Origin: Lophium mytilinum
Taxonomy: Eukaryota; Ascomycota; Dothideomycetes; Mytilinidiales; Mytilinidiaceae
Reading direction: 5' to 3'
Assembly: GCA_010093605.1 (NCBI GenBank)
Contig: MU004182.1
Location: 653,032 to 717,031, forward strand
Length of the DNA: 64,000 nt
Made by a program: the position numbers and the translations under genes. Below the pieces are notes generated by a model that made no database searches, was not told the origin of the DNA, and worked only from the letters and a program-made list of their open reading frames with translations. Shown in pieces: positions 33,681 to 45,980 of this stretch (positions are counted from its first letter, which is position 1; every line of letters begins with the position of its first letter).

Positions 33681-34185
33681 GATAGCAATCCAAGGGGTTC
33701 TTCATAGGCGAGAGGTCGATGGGTCAAGGTCTGGTAGTGCGTCGGACGGCAAAGAGAGCCTTCGAAGGAAGTACTGCTGTCCTTCAAATAAACTAGACGT
33801 CATCTCGTCAGTGAGGGACGTTCCTAGTTGTGGGCGTTGCGGCTCAACTCCCGCACATACCTAGCTTGCCTCGTTGAAGGCTGGCAACGAAGATCGTCTC
33901 ACGCGTATAGGGTTCTTGGTGTGAGCATGATAGAGAGAGAAGCAGAGGTGTCGAAGAAGCATTGAAAAAGAAAGGGCAAGGCTGAGGCTGAGGGCTGAAG
34001 CGAAGGCGGGGTGGTTTCCCACCAATTGTAGATATCCAGCCTTGTGTAACAATACACGACCGATCTGCGCCGACTCTTGAGGATCAGCTCTAATATTATC
34101 GCAAACTCTCTTGGTTTCGAATGCTTCTCATCTAATTCGTTCATACGTGTTTCGTATCCCAAGCCGCATGTCTCCTTCGCCCACA
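33681..34185. other. Spacer upstream of the kinase
   Basis: 500 bp between the kinase start and the 3' end of the DUF1769 gene. Open frames here are short and without motifs. It is expected to hold the kinase promoter. Confidence 0.4.
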
Positions 34186-35430
34186 TCAATCCACGCCCTC
34201 ATCCACGTACTCATTCTCTTTCTGGTCCCCCTTCTCTTCTCCTTTTGTGCTGCCCGCTTTCGCGTCTTTGTGTACCTCCCCAAAGATCTCCTGTGCACTC
34301 TTCACCTTGCCATTCTCCGCCGGCAGAAGCTCGAAGACAATAACGAACAGCTCAGTACCAGTCGCGCGATCTTTAAGCACGTATCTGAGGGAGTGGGTGC
34401 TGCGTTAGAAGAGTTAGGCATGGGATGGGTCGCTAAAGGGAAGAAATAGTACGAATAAAACGAGAGACTCGAACGGAAAGTGGCAAGGAGCAAAAGAAAT
34501 CACAAACATACCGGAGAGGCTGGCCATCCCAGTGACTCACTATAGAGATAGCAGGGAGCCCATATCCAAGTTTTAGCGCGAACTCTGCCAACCATTAGCT
34601 TCTGCACTTTCTTCCAGGATATACCACCAGTTCATCTATACCATTGAAATCCAAATACGGATTGAAGAAATCACACGCATACGTCCTCCCCTCCTCAAAC
34701 TTAAATCCCGTCCGATTCGCCTCCTGCAACGCCCATTTCTGCCGCTGCCGCGCATCATTTGGCATCCCGGACTCTTTCCGTACCTCACGCCCATCCTCTT
34801 CTGCTCCCTCTTCAAACACGACCTCTTCCTCACCCTTCCCGTCTTTCGGCTTCGCTTTGTCGGCGTCTGCTTCTAGCTCCTTTCCATCCTCGCCTTTCCC
34901 GCCGACCCGGAAGATGTTTATGGAGCTGAGTAACGGGCCGTAGAGGTATGGCTCGTCTCCGAGTACGTCGCCATCGAGTCCTGGGTCTATCCAATACTTC
35001 ACAAGCCCTAGTGCCTTATCGAAGAGCGGTGGTAGGCGGTCGCGGATCGGGTGGTCGAAGTCATTGCCAAAGACGAGGTCCTGGCCGGTGATGTGGCGTT
35101 TCGGCGTGAAGGTGAAAGCTATGCTGTAGCGATCGTAGGTATGGAAGGGGTGGGAGAAGTAGGGAGAGTTGGATGGCGAGCTTTTAGGTAGTCCTGTATA
35201 GTATGAGCCTAATCTTCAAGTATATGGGTTGTTGAGGCGTTTGTTGGGATGAAAACGGAGGGGCGAATTTTACCTCTATAGTCCTTTATCCGGACATGTA
35301 TACGGGCGTCAATGTGTTCGGAGGATATGGAAATTGGCTTCGAGCTGTTGACATGTACATCCTCGTGCGTGGTGGGGTCGTAGGAATGCCCCGCTGTGAC
35401 TTTGAGGATGTAGTTTGAGTGATCGGCCAT
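34186..35430 (-). CDS. DUF1769 (UPF0590) family protein
   Basis: Exons 35430-35274, 35193-34642, 34584-34512 and 34384-34186 give 326 aa. The family is fungal and of unknown function. Family segments appear in order once introns are removed: YILKVTAGHSYDP, RIKDYRGLP, SPYFSHPFHTYDRYSIAF, FGNDFDHPIRDRLPP, DPGLDGDV, EPYLYGPLLSSIN, FFNPYLDFNEFALKL and SHWDGQPLRYVLKDR. A Lys/Glu-rich insert (about residues 140-185) looks disordered. No signal peptide or membrane segment. I assign no function. It is the last recognisable gene before a 9-kb gap. Confidence 0.85.
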
Positions 35431-38400
35431 GTTGGCGGCCGGGGGAGCGGTGTTGGCCTTGCTACGCTTCTTATGAGGGTCTATTCTAGCAGGAACTGGA
35501 AAATATTGATTCGAGAGCAATCGGAGGGTAATCGATTGAGACCGAGGCGGTTATGGTCGCAAACGATGAATGCACTATTTTTTGTGACGGCGGATGACGT
35601 CCTAAATGTCGCTAAAGCTTGGCATGCAAGTCATAAGCAACGATCACGTGATATGCTCGATATACTCAGACTCTCATCATAGCATGCGAATCCAAAATAG
35701 CAGTAATGTACTGTACTAGGGGAGGGGGGCAAGGCGAAGATCGCAGCATAAGTAGAAATTGTACCAGGCAGAAAGGCATTTTCCACCAGAGATGCCATGT
35801 GAATAGACGTCCACTCCTAATATCCCACAAGTCTAATTGCGACGCTTTAATATATTGAGACGCTATTAGTATTTAGATGTGGTAACAGAAGAGTGCAAAA
35901 TGGCGAAGAGGTAAAATGACCATAGTCTATTGATAATTTCATGACTTCCAGTTCATGGACTCCTACCGCTAGGGAGGCCAATGCCACTGCGGCACCTTGA
36001 CACGTCTGATGGACGAGCTTGAAACCAAGACAAGAAAGGTAGCCGCGCGGTAGCATAATCTAGAAAGTAACGCCTCGCGATACCATGCTTTTAGCAGATT
36101 CATCTTCGCCTTAATGCAGTACTAGACCACAAGTCCAAGCACACGGATCTATCACTGCTCTGCTTTGATGTTGCTCACTCGACACCACTGTAGGGGGCTG
36201 GCCCCTCTGCTGAGCTGCTGATTAGACAAGAGTCATTCTAATCTACACTGCTTGAAACTTGACATCGCCCTTAGATCTTCAAAATCCTGTGGCGGTACCC
36301 CAAGCAGTGGCAGAGTAGTGTGACTAGACTTATGGCCGGTCAATGTAATTGTTAGTTCGACAAGACATCCTCCGTTCTGGCCCCACCTTATCCACCTCGT
36401 GGTCTTCAAAGCTACGCCAGTTCACCGAACATATTAGGATGATGTAGATGAACTGGTGGAAGTTCTCCACTACTTACTCGAGATACATCACCCCTCTCTC
36501 TCTTGTACCTGAAACTTCTACGCTTGAAGTGTCTTTCTCCGACCAGTCGGACCTGGACGTAGAGAAGCCCTGAATTATAAGAATTGAAAGCCACAGTTCT
36601 GCAAAAGACCACGCTGAGCGCGCGACAACATGTCATAGACAGCACCCCTCTCCCTAATATTCCAAGAAAAAAAAATCTTGGCTAGGCGCTCGGTGGTGCG
36701 TGTAGCGCAGGAGTAGGACTCGGAGACCAAGACACGGTACTTGGATTTGGTGTGTGGTTGCTCTTGAGACCACGCCGACGTGCTGATGAGTTTTAAGTCG
36801 GAGCGGAACACTGCTGGATTAGTCAAGTTCCAGGAGATGCGGTGTCTAGCACTTGCTAAACACATCCACGAGAATTTCAGGCTTCCGCGAGCGCACATTT
36901 AGTACAACGACATTGACGACCTCGAGCAATGTAGAAGCGCTTGCTACTGCTATATGTGTTTTACAAAACTTCTAGGTCCAGTGTCGGAGGGTACAGTCGC
37001 AAAAGTTAAGCTATCATTCCTTCTAGGCTGGCCTTGAAAGAGGTCGCATCTCGTTACGAACCCGTTATGTGGTTATTCCCCTAAGCTGGGATCCCCCAGG
37101 CCCGGAAACCTTACAGTGGAGAAGAAGGGTATCCATTAATACGTAAAAGTTGAGTGTATTCCACGGAGTTCGTGTGAACAGCTCGAGGCTCGTTGGATCT
37201 TGCACGACGAGGAGCAGTTTACCATCCATTAGCTGACACTCGAAAGCGTTTTCAATGCGGGGAATTCCAAATCGACCTTCCAACTCCCCTCTTGACTCCA
37301 AAGAGCTTCTCCAATGTCGTTCTAGCTCGAGAATGAGTACAACTTTTCTGACGAGCCTCCGTGCTCGTTCACATCTCTGCTATAGTCAGCTAAACGATGT
37401 AACGAAGATGTGACCGCCTAGATGAAGGGGGTCGAGTATAATTGACGGGATGAAGGCAGGAGATTAGTCACACGACCCCCCTTCAGCACCAGGACCAGGC
37501 CCCACAAGCGGAAGCGATATTGCGGGACCCCCTCATGATCCACGCCGCCTTTGTGACGAGATTCTTAGCGCCATCTCAAGAACGGTGTGATGAGGCGCTC
37601 GGACAACCCCATCAATACATGCATGTTCCAGATCGCAGACTCCGCTAGGTCATGCGTGCATCCAGCACCTCTCAACACAGTCAGAGCGTTCCCTGGATCC
37701 AATTTCCTTGAGGCGTTTGCACGGCCGATAAAACAGAGTTACGCCGTGTGCTTTCCGTTGAAGATCCTTCACGATGCTATGACGGAAATGGAGATCAATA
37801 ATAGCCCCGTCCCAAAGAGGGCTGAGAGTCCCTGAGTCCAGTCGATCGGGCGGAAGCTAGCTGCTAGACGGCGGGGGGATGTACTGAAGGTTCCCGCGAT
37901 GGCGATGCGGATCGATCGCCGAAGATAGCGTGGATATTTTGAAGAGTCGGGTTGATGGATGACGAGCGATTTACATAAAAGGAGACTAGACGCGGGAGTG
38001 CTAAGAGCGATCCGATCGCCTCGTTTAGTAGCTGGAAAAGTCGGATGGACGGGCCGTGATGACTGGTGAGTATCTTAGAAGGAGGAGAATAAAGTTTGTT
38101 CAAGCAGACAATAGTACTAATGATTGTGGAGAGACTCAAGAAGATGGTGATATTGTGAACCATGGATGGGTTGTTTGATAGAGTTTCGATAACGCAGAAC
38201 CAGGGAAGACTAATATATGTTATGCAGCATCTAGTGCAGAATAACGGAATGGACGTGCGAAGTAGAAGACTGGAGATTATTGGAGAAACGGAAAAGAACA
38301 ATGCCAAGTGAGGAGCGTGGGATGTCGAGGCTTCTATACCCCGGGGAACCTTGTAGATTGACCGTATTGCGCCTTGTAATTATTGTTCTTGCCAGGATGT

Positions 38401-41400
38401 CTCGGTATTTTGTAAGGGTAGGCCACCAGCGTGCTCGTGTGCCGCTGAAAATGGAATAGATAGTAATCATAGGGAGAGATCGACATATAGATTTCGAGAG
38501 AACGGTGTAAGGATCTGCGAGCAAGTCGTCGCGATAGGGGGCACAATAGGTTCACGCTACCATTAGAGTTTGAGACATGTGCTGTGTGTGGTAGGGAGCT
38601 GAGCTGCTTACGACGTGCCTGACTACCGGATCCGTACGGCATGCGGACCGCCAGAACCACTGTTGGATGGCAACCGTGCTCAGTGAGTCGGGAGACGGCC
38701 GTCGAGCGCGAGTGGACGCGCAAGATCCTCGGATGAAAGCATAGCGGTGACAATTACTAGTGTAGAGTTAATGCAAACGTGCAGCAACGACACGACCCTG
38801 TGTCCTAGTGCCTGAAGACGACCTGCACAGTACGCATGAGAGAATTTACTCGTCAGATAGACGTCGGCAGCCTCTTCGGCCATGCCGCTATATGCCAACA
38901 CGGATGGAAGGTGGTCGATATCAATGACGGTGGTAAGGGAAGTCTGTACATTTACCAAAAGCAAACCGATGCATCTAGACGGCGCACAACGCAAGGAAGC
39001 GGGTAGCACGAGGCGCAGAGAACCGCCGGCATTGGCTCGCTCGGTCCAATAATGTGCTCGCCTTCAGATTGGCAATGCACGTCGCCCAGCGTCCGTTCTG
39101 ACTGAAAAAGTATCATTTGGCATCTGGAAAGCCGGCGCTGAAGGCAACGCTCGGGAAAGCGATAGCGCGCAACAGCCGCGACAGTTACCGCGAACCCGGC
39201 TCTTAACGACGTCGCAGAGCCCTTGTTCCTTGTGCCCCCAGAGCGCCGGCAGGGGGCAACACCATGGTCAAAGATCCAAGATGGCGGGCAGATGAGAGGG
39301 GAGGGCGGGGTTGCGGGCAGTCATCCCACGCCGAGATAGTTTCATGCACACGTGAAAGAGGTGACGTGGGGGTTCCGCTAGGGATGGGTAAATGCGGTTG
39401 TCGCATGCTTGCAAGATGATCTCCAGGGGATGCAGGTACCTGTCGAGTAAGGTCGACGCAAGACGACCAGGGCGTCGAGTAAGATGGCGATAAAGGTGTG
39501 GTCAGATACGAAGGCACCCGAGGTGTGTGTGAGACGCAATATGCGCGACGAAATGCGTGAACGGTTTCGATGCGGCCGACATGTTTCCTGACGGGAAAGA
39601 GACGGGGGCGCACTAATTCCGGTCAACGTCTTCCTCCAAGCGCTAGCTGTGCCGTGGCCAGGCACACTGGGGGCTATCGCGGAGCAGGTTTTCTGTGCCA
39701 CGTCGTTGAAGAGCGAGGCTAGCGGTGCAGGCATGCGCCGTGGGCATGATGGACTACGGATTCAATATCGACGGAGCCTTCACGATACGCGCTGACGTTG
39801 GAGTAGACCTTGCAGGGGTGAGGGGTCGGCCATGTCACGAGGGAATTAGCAAGAGACGGTGAGTGCAGCACTTCCACGTCACTGACGGATGATAATGCCG
39901 AAGAGGAGAATGGAGGGGCAGTCACAGAGAGTGGGGAGCGGTGGATGTGTAACGATGACAAAATACACTATTGATGTGGTAGTAGGCAGTATAGCGCAAT
40001 GCACCGCCATCTGAGAGGCAGCGTGGTATATATTCGTGACCAAAAATAGACAAATGGGTATTTCCATATCTCCCATATCCCATTAACTCCGGTGTAGCCC
40101 CATTCTGCAGGCAGGCCTATCCCTCGCGCCAGCTGATGCAATTACGAAAGAGGCAGTGCAAACACAAATCGCTGGTATATTACAAAACATGTGGGGATCC
40201 GAAAAGCTAAAGAAGGCCCCCAATACGGGCCAACGTATCCTTCCATCCGAACCGGCGGTGTCAAGGAGAGAAAGGCGGACGGGAGTTGAGTCAGAGCGAC
40301 GGTGGGCGAGGCAGCAGAACAAGAGGACGTGGTGATTGGCGGGCCAAGCATGAGGACCTTGTTGGAACAGGTCAGCAAGTGGGATGGCGATGTGCTGAGC
40401 ATGCGTAAGGCTACCATGCGAGGCATGATTGCTTTGCCGGAAAAAGGCGAACGTGGACGTGTGACACCTGCGGCATGGGTGTTGTGCAGCCAGCCAATGG
40501 GGCGAGTCCAGATCGATCGTGGTTCGCAAAGCAGCTGCATGCAGCAAGGCGCGGGAGGCATCTCAACCAGGGCTGGGTTGCGTCAGGCTCCCAGGATTCC
40601 TGAGACAGCTACGGATGCGGGCGGCCATTGATTTCAAGGTGTTGTGATTTCGGGGTTGATACCGGGGTGGAAAGGCGGAGAGATGCTCAGACTGAAACGC
40701 TGGGCGGTGTGATGATTGATCGAGTGACGGGGGAGGGAGACGGCCAGAATCCATGATGCAATAGGAGCCAGCTCGAGAGATAGGCCGAGACGGTATGTAA
40801 CGCCGAAGAGTGGATGGGGCGGTGAAGACGTTGTGGACTGAGGAGAGGCGGTCTATTTGGACGGGACTGGAGGAAGCGGCCTCGTGGGTGGCGGGCCTGG
40901 GCATGGAGGCAAGTTGGAGGTCGACATATTGCAATCCGTAAAGGTAAGTGCGGCCATTGAAGCTTGAGTGTAGTAGGACAGTGAAGTACTGAGGTAGCGC
41001 GGCGTGTGTGGTGGAGAGTGCAGCAGCGGATGAAACTGTTGTGGATTGTGGGTGTATGTGGTGCGTAGATGTAGTGGAAGGATGTATTATATTTAAGCTG
41101 CGGCACTGGTGTAGATCGTAGGCGTCCGAGAATGGTGATGAAACAGAGCGTGGATGGGGCGGCAGCGCGAGGTATTTATGCCAGGACTGCCAGGGACTTT
41201 TGCAATGTCAAATTCGGTCAGCCTACGCTGGCGGATGGTGTAATAAGCTGGCATGGCCATAGCGGTGAGCTGAGGCGTCGGGCGACGTGGAAAAGGAGAT
41301 GTCGCTGGGCAGGGATGCTTCGGTGAAAGGCTGCGCGCACAGCCAAGCTGCCCTCCCTGAACCGTGCATAAGCCAGAAACATCGCTCATCCCGGGCGTAA

Positions 41401-44400
41401 TGCCATGGCCAGCAAACACGGAGCCACGCCTGCCTCGTTTCAGGCGCCTCGTGACTGTGTGAAGATCATGATGATCCAAGCCCACCATGATGCCTGCCCA
41501 GCCATGATGCCCTGATGCCTGCGCGTCTGCCGCGGGCTGCCGATGGGTGTCTGCGTCGTTGCTAGGTTCCAGCACCTCGCCGTCGTGACATCACGGCCAT
41601 TTCGTTCGAAGCTAGACGGCCTGCTGGAATTTTGCAACCTTGTCGCCCGGTGCCACAGTGCAGAGTCCTGGGGCAGGGCGACGCGGCGCTGGCTGCCCGC
41701 AGCGCTCCACCAGTTCGGCCAGACTTGTCGGGATGCCCCTCTGCAGCTGTGCAGCAGCCTCGTGCCGCCTCAGGGCGAGCCACACTCGCGGCGTCTCTGC
41801 GGCGCCGAAACGGGCACGCTGTTGTCGATGGGCGGTCAGGAACAGGCAGGATCGGCCCCTTTTGGGGGTTGGTACAGTGCCCGTTCTTGGCCTGCACCAC
41901 CTGATCCACGAGTGTGGGAAGAGTGCCTCAGTTTGTTGATCCGTTAGAGAAGCAGTTCCAGTGTCGATGGCGTGAAGCGAAGCGGTGGATGTTGCAATAT
42001 CAGGAAGTGAACACCATGGCTTGGCCGGATCAGCGACCATTAGTAACCAGCTCTTTCTTGCATCCCCAACGACGAAACTGAGGTCTCCTTCTTTGCCACG
42101 CTCTCGCTACCATATCCTCTCTTGCTGCTCTCCCGAGGTCCTCTCCTCTGCTTAAGCGAGCCGCACATTCACTTTCACCCTGGCTGCCAAGCGTGCAGTT
42201 TACCACCCCCCTATCCAGAGCTCCTGTCTCAGGTGGGCATCCATCCAATCACCCCGGAGACGCCACGGCCCCGCTCCAGCCGGCATTGGGGGAATTGTGC
42301 GTTTTCATCAGCCAAGCCGTTGCGCGCCTAGGCTCCACCGCAGCGAGGTGGGCAACGATCTGGGGCTGCGACGGCGTCTTCTGCCGCTCTTCTCCCGGCC
42401 TTCCATTCCATCTCCCAGGGGGAGATTGCTCTTTGGGCCACCGCCCTTTCTCCTGCGCCGGCCTGCATGACTCTGCCAAATTGAAGGCAGTCCTCGGAGC
42501 GTGGCCAGGGCGCGTTTGTGCAGAGCCTGACTCTGGGGCGAAAGAAAACTTCAGATGTGGCCTCGTCGCCTTGTGGCCTGCTCGTATTTCCAACTTGTGC
42601 GCCCCGCACAAGCAGGCTTCACACACGAGGGCCATCCCTGCGCCGCACCCAATGAGGTTGCCAGAGTGACGGATTGGGACGCAGATGCGATTGCTGCTGG
42701 CCGGCGAGCCTGAAAGATGCCGGGCAGCTCCCCACACAGCGTCAGGCGATGATGACGACGTGACTCTGTATTTCCTTTTGGCGACGGGCGCGGAAATGAC
42801 CTGCTGTGGCAATGGAAGCTGCGGCACAGAATTTTGTATGTTTCCAGCGACATCGGCGCGATGTGCGAAGATCCGGCGGGTGCAAACCCGTCACACAGCT
42901 AGACATGATGGCCGCCGGCAAGCCATAGAATGCAAGGAAGCCGAGTGGTCGCCCTGGAGAGCGGCAGGGCCCAGGGAGGATGGAAAAGACGAGCACGCGC
43001 GCGAGGCGCTGCCAAAAGGAGGCGTCCGGGCAGCAGGTCCACCACACGTGGAGGCCGGGATGTGGCACGCCACGATGAAACACTGCACGCCCCGGTGTGA
43101 CGGCAGCAGCTTCGGGGGCGTTCAAACACGAGCCTGCGGTGCTTTTTGAATCGACGCGCAAATCGCCCTCTCCGTCGGCCCAGATGCACGCCTCGCGCGC
43201 CTTTCACGCCCTGTCACTGCTGTTGCCGAACCGAGGGCAGCAGCACCAGACCACGGCTGCGTCACCTCCCGGATCAGCACCAGCCACTGGAAATCTCTTC
43301 ATGACGCTTTGCCACGTGAGACATGGCTGGTACCTGATCGCCAGGGGTGCCGAAGCTTGATCTCAAACAGTGGCCCCGGCGAATCAGCTCAACAGATCGG
43401 ACGCTTCGTCCTCAGGACTCAACAATTCCGTCGACGTCGTACAGCTGGTCACGCTCTCGCGGCCGTGTTCCAGCGGCCCGGCCGACTGGAGCCTCGAGTG
43501 TCGGAGTGAGGTCCAGCGGAGCTTCTCGCCAGTCAGGCCATCCGAACACCACACTCGGCATCCCGCGTTCGGCCTGCAAGTCATCCTGGCACCGGCAGCC
43601 CTCCGCGTCGACCTGCCCCCTTGCTGCGCCCAATCGATATTCTCCAGCTGCTCTCTGCCCTCGTGGCATGCTGCAAGGCGGGGATGCCGTGCCGTGTATG
43701 CAGACACCAGAACCTCAGCTGGCCCGATTGCTGCTGAAGGCTAGATCTGCCGTGCCCGTCCAGCTGCTCTAGCCTTTGCAAAAGCACCGCGCGCTGCTGC
43801 AGGTACGCGCACCCTGTACTGCGTTCCACGGCGTCTTGTGCATGTTGAGCAGCTCCACTCCTCTCCACCAGACTTCCGTGGCTGGCGCGTGCTACTCGGC
43901 CTAATCGTTCGTTACCAGTCTGGAGGGCCGCCACAATACCGACCCCAGCACCGTGCAAATTGATGCATTGTCGTCAAATCGGCTGCTTGGTCCGACCTTG
44001 CCTGACAGGGCCTTGGCGCAGACTGCCGACGTCTGAAAGTGTTGCCATGTTCCGCCTTGTGAGATGTCTGGGTTTCAGAGCCACACCGCTGCGCTGTTGC
44101 GGACATGCAACCGCACATGCTCCATTGGGGGAATTACTATCATGGCATGAGGTGAGTTCTGTGGCACGGTGGATCACCCTCTTCCTTCAATTCATGCTCG
44201 TTGGAGCGTCATTCACCGCAACCTCGGCGGCTATCGTGTCATTCAAAATTTCGTATAGTGCCAGCATGACCACCTCCTTCACAGAACCGCCTGTGCACTC
44301 CTTTGCATCTCTCCATCTCTGCGCCGGGCGCTCCTCCAGGATCTCGCCGATCATTGATGCCGGACTGTGCGGCCACGTGGGCTTACAGAGCACGGTCAGC

Positions 44401-44548
44401 AAGGCGCCCGCCCGGTCTGCCAGGGTGAGGGTGTTGGAAACCCCCTTGCTTGGAAAGCTATTTTCTGCATCATCTCAGGGACCAGCTAGCGACATCGTTC
44501 CCGCAGGGCTCATGGAAGCGACGCTGTCAATACGACCACCACGCTACC
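35431..44548. other. 9-kb stretch without recognisable genes
   Basis: No open frame shows a family motif, a signal peptide with a plausible body, or a consistent set of introns. 35.8-36.7 kb is a decayed repeat. From about 37.8 kb the DNA is GC-rich and not obviously repetitive. From about 37.9 to 41.1 kb the minus strand is pyrimidine-rich, like fungal leaders and promoters, while 42.06-42.48 kb has this on the plus strand. Long non-coding RNA, very long leaders or a regulatory region are possible. A 147-codon hydrophobic minus-strand frame at 37864-38307 is the best protein candidate, but is not convincing. Confidence 0.55.
35831..36660 (+). repeat. Dispersed repeat, copy A (longer)
   Basis: Two blocks here (35831-35880 and about 36502-36655) resemble consecutive parts of 56314-56560. 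Shared landmarks in order: an AATYGCGAYGCTTTA block, a GACNNNGCTANATTAGTA-like block, CTTCTACGCTTG, GAAGCCCTG, CCACRCTGAGCG and CACTCCCTA-like ends. About 620 bp lie between the blocks in this copy but only a few bases in the other. Both are heavily mutated; no coding frame survives. Confidence 0.55.
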
Positions 44549-45702
44549 TCACCCATCTTCATCCCCGTCGTCGCCCTGTTCGGCCGCAGCCTGCGTCGAC
44601 ACCCAATTCTCCATCATCTGCTGACTTGAGCCAGCCATATCACCGCTTCCGCTCTTCGCCTGCGTGCCGCCCTTGCGCTTCACCACCAGACAGAGGATGC
44701 GGCCGTAGATGCTGAAACCGTCGTAGGAGGTTTTCAACCCCAGCTTCTTTTTGTCGTCGGTATCTCCACCCTCGGTAGCATCGTCAGCGGCCATATCCCG
44801 CTCCTTCTGCCTGCTCTTCTTCACGCGTTTCGTTGGCGGACGCTCGTCCTCCTGAAACGCTTCGTCTGAGTCACTCGACTCAACCACAGTCATTCCACTC
44901 TGCTGCCGCCTGCGCTTACTCTGCCTTACGACATCTCCGGTACCGATCGAGCGTTCGCCAGCCTGGTCGCCGTCGCTAGCTTCGGGAATATCGCTCAAGG
45001 CAACCTCGTCGTCTTCTGCCCTGATTACTATCCCAGCATCGCCGTCGTCCTCTCTGATCACAATCGGCGTGTCATCCCCCGCGGGAACCGTCAAAATCTC
45101 CCCCCGCGTGTCTGTCGTAAGCCAGCCCGTCAGCTTCCTGGAGTTACTCTCGATACCGGGTTTCTCCTTGAAGTTCTTCTGCTTGGTAAGGAGCGAATGC
45201 CGTGCGGATAGCTCGGTTAGGAAGATCGATACATCGAAGTCATCTGCATGTCGCGTCTTAAATTAGCTCCTACTACATGGAACAGGCAGTTGTGCTGTGC
45301 AAATGTGACCCGCATACACCGGAGTTCTATATGCGTTATACGAGCATGATCCCTCATCTCTTGATCTGACTTAATGCAACACACTGCCTCCATAAACACG
45401 ATTGCGATAATATAGTAATAATAGAATAAACCAAGCAGACCATATTGGAATAAGCTGGACGTACCGCAAACAACCACATCTTTGACACCCTTCTTCTTTC
45501 CCTTGCCTCTGCCCTTTGCGCGCTCGTTCTCCTCGCGCAGTTTGGGCAGCACGAGGGGTCGCACCGCTTCGATGACGCGTGGGAGCGCAGGAGCGGCGCG
45601 GTTGAGGAGCCAGGTGTCGGCGTCTGAGGGCCGGTCGACGTAGATGCGAACTTCGAGGACCGAGTGCTTGGTTATACGGAGGTAGCGGCGGATGGGCGCC
45701 AT
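44549..45702 (-). CDS. Conserved-type unknown protein, probably nuclear
   Basis: Exons 45702-45465 and 45243-44549 give 310 aa; the intron of 221 nt is much longer than others here. The N-terminal 110 residues form a compact basic segment (RRYLRITKHSVLEVRIYVDRP, LPKLREENERAKGRGKGKKK, then DDFDVSIFLTELSARHSLLTKQK across the splice). The middle is acidic with Ser/Asp runs. Basic clusters SKRRRQQ and TKRVKKSRQKERD could be nuclear signals. Near the C-terminus is SYDGFSIYGRILCLVVKRKG. I do not recognise a named family and assign no function. It diverges from the Sam37 gene with 278 bp between starts. Confidence 0.7.
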
Positions 45703-45980
45703 GGGAGTTGTATGTGTGGGGTGGAGAGGGAGCTCAACCTTGGACGTGATGGTTCTAAAATAGAGTGTCGTGCCAAGATATCGGCCCTCTTTTGACATCT
45801 GAAGAACTTTGGGGCGACAACTTCACACCGCGTCAACCATTACCGCTCAAACGCTGGCGAACAAACCTGCCCGACTTTGAAGAGCTCTTGTGTCTCGGAT
45901 GCAATTTCGAATGCACCAGGACCGCGTGGCAAATTCGCAACCCCCCGCGTAATTGCGCTTCCCCGACGAAAGTCCTTCCT

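Noticed and set aside
36575-37301. Minus-strand frames of about 80-110 codons
   Set aside because: Partly inside the decayed repeat; no recognisable domain.
37864-38307. 147-codon hydrophobic minus-strand frame
   Set aside because: Hydrophobicity follows from CT-rich DNA; no family, no splice support.
41093-44715. Many 100-250 codon frames on both strands in the GC-rich gap
   Set aside because: Open frames are expected by chance at this base composition; none has motifs or consistent codon use.
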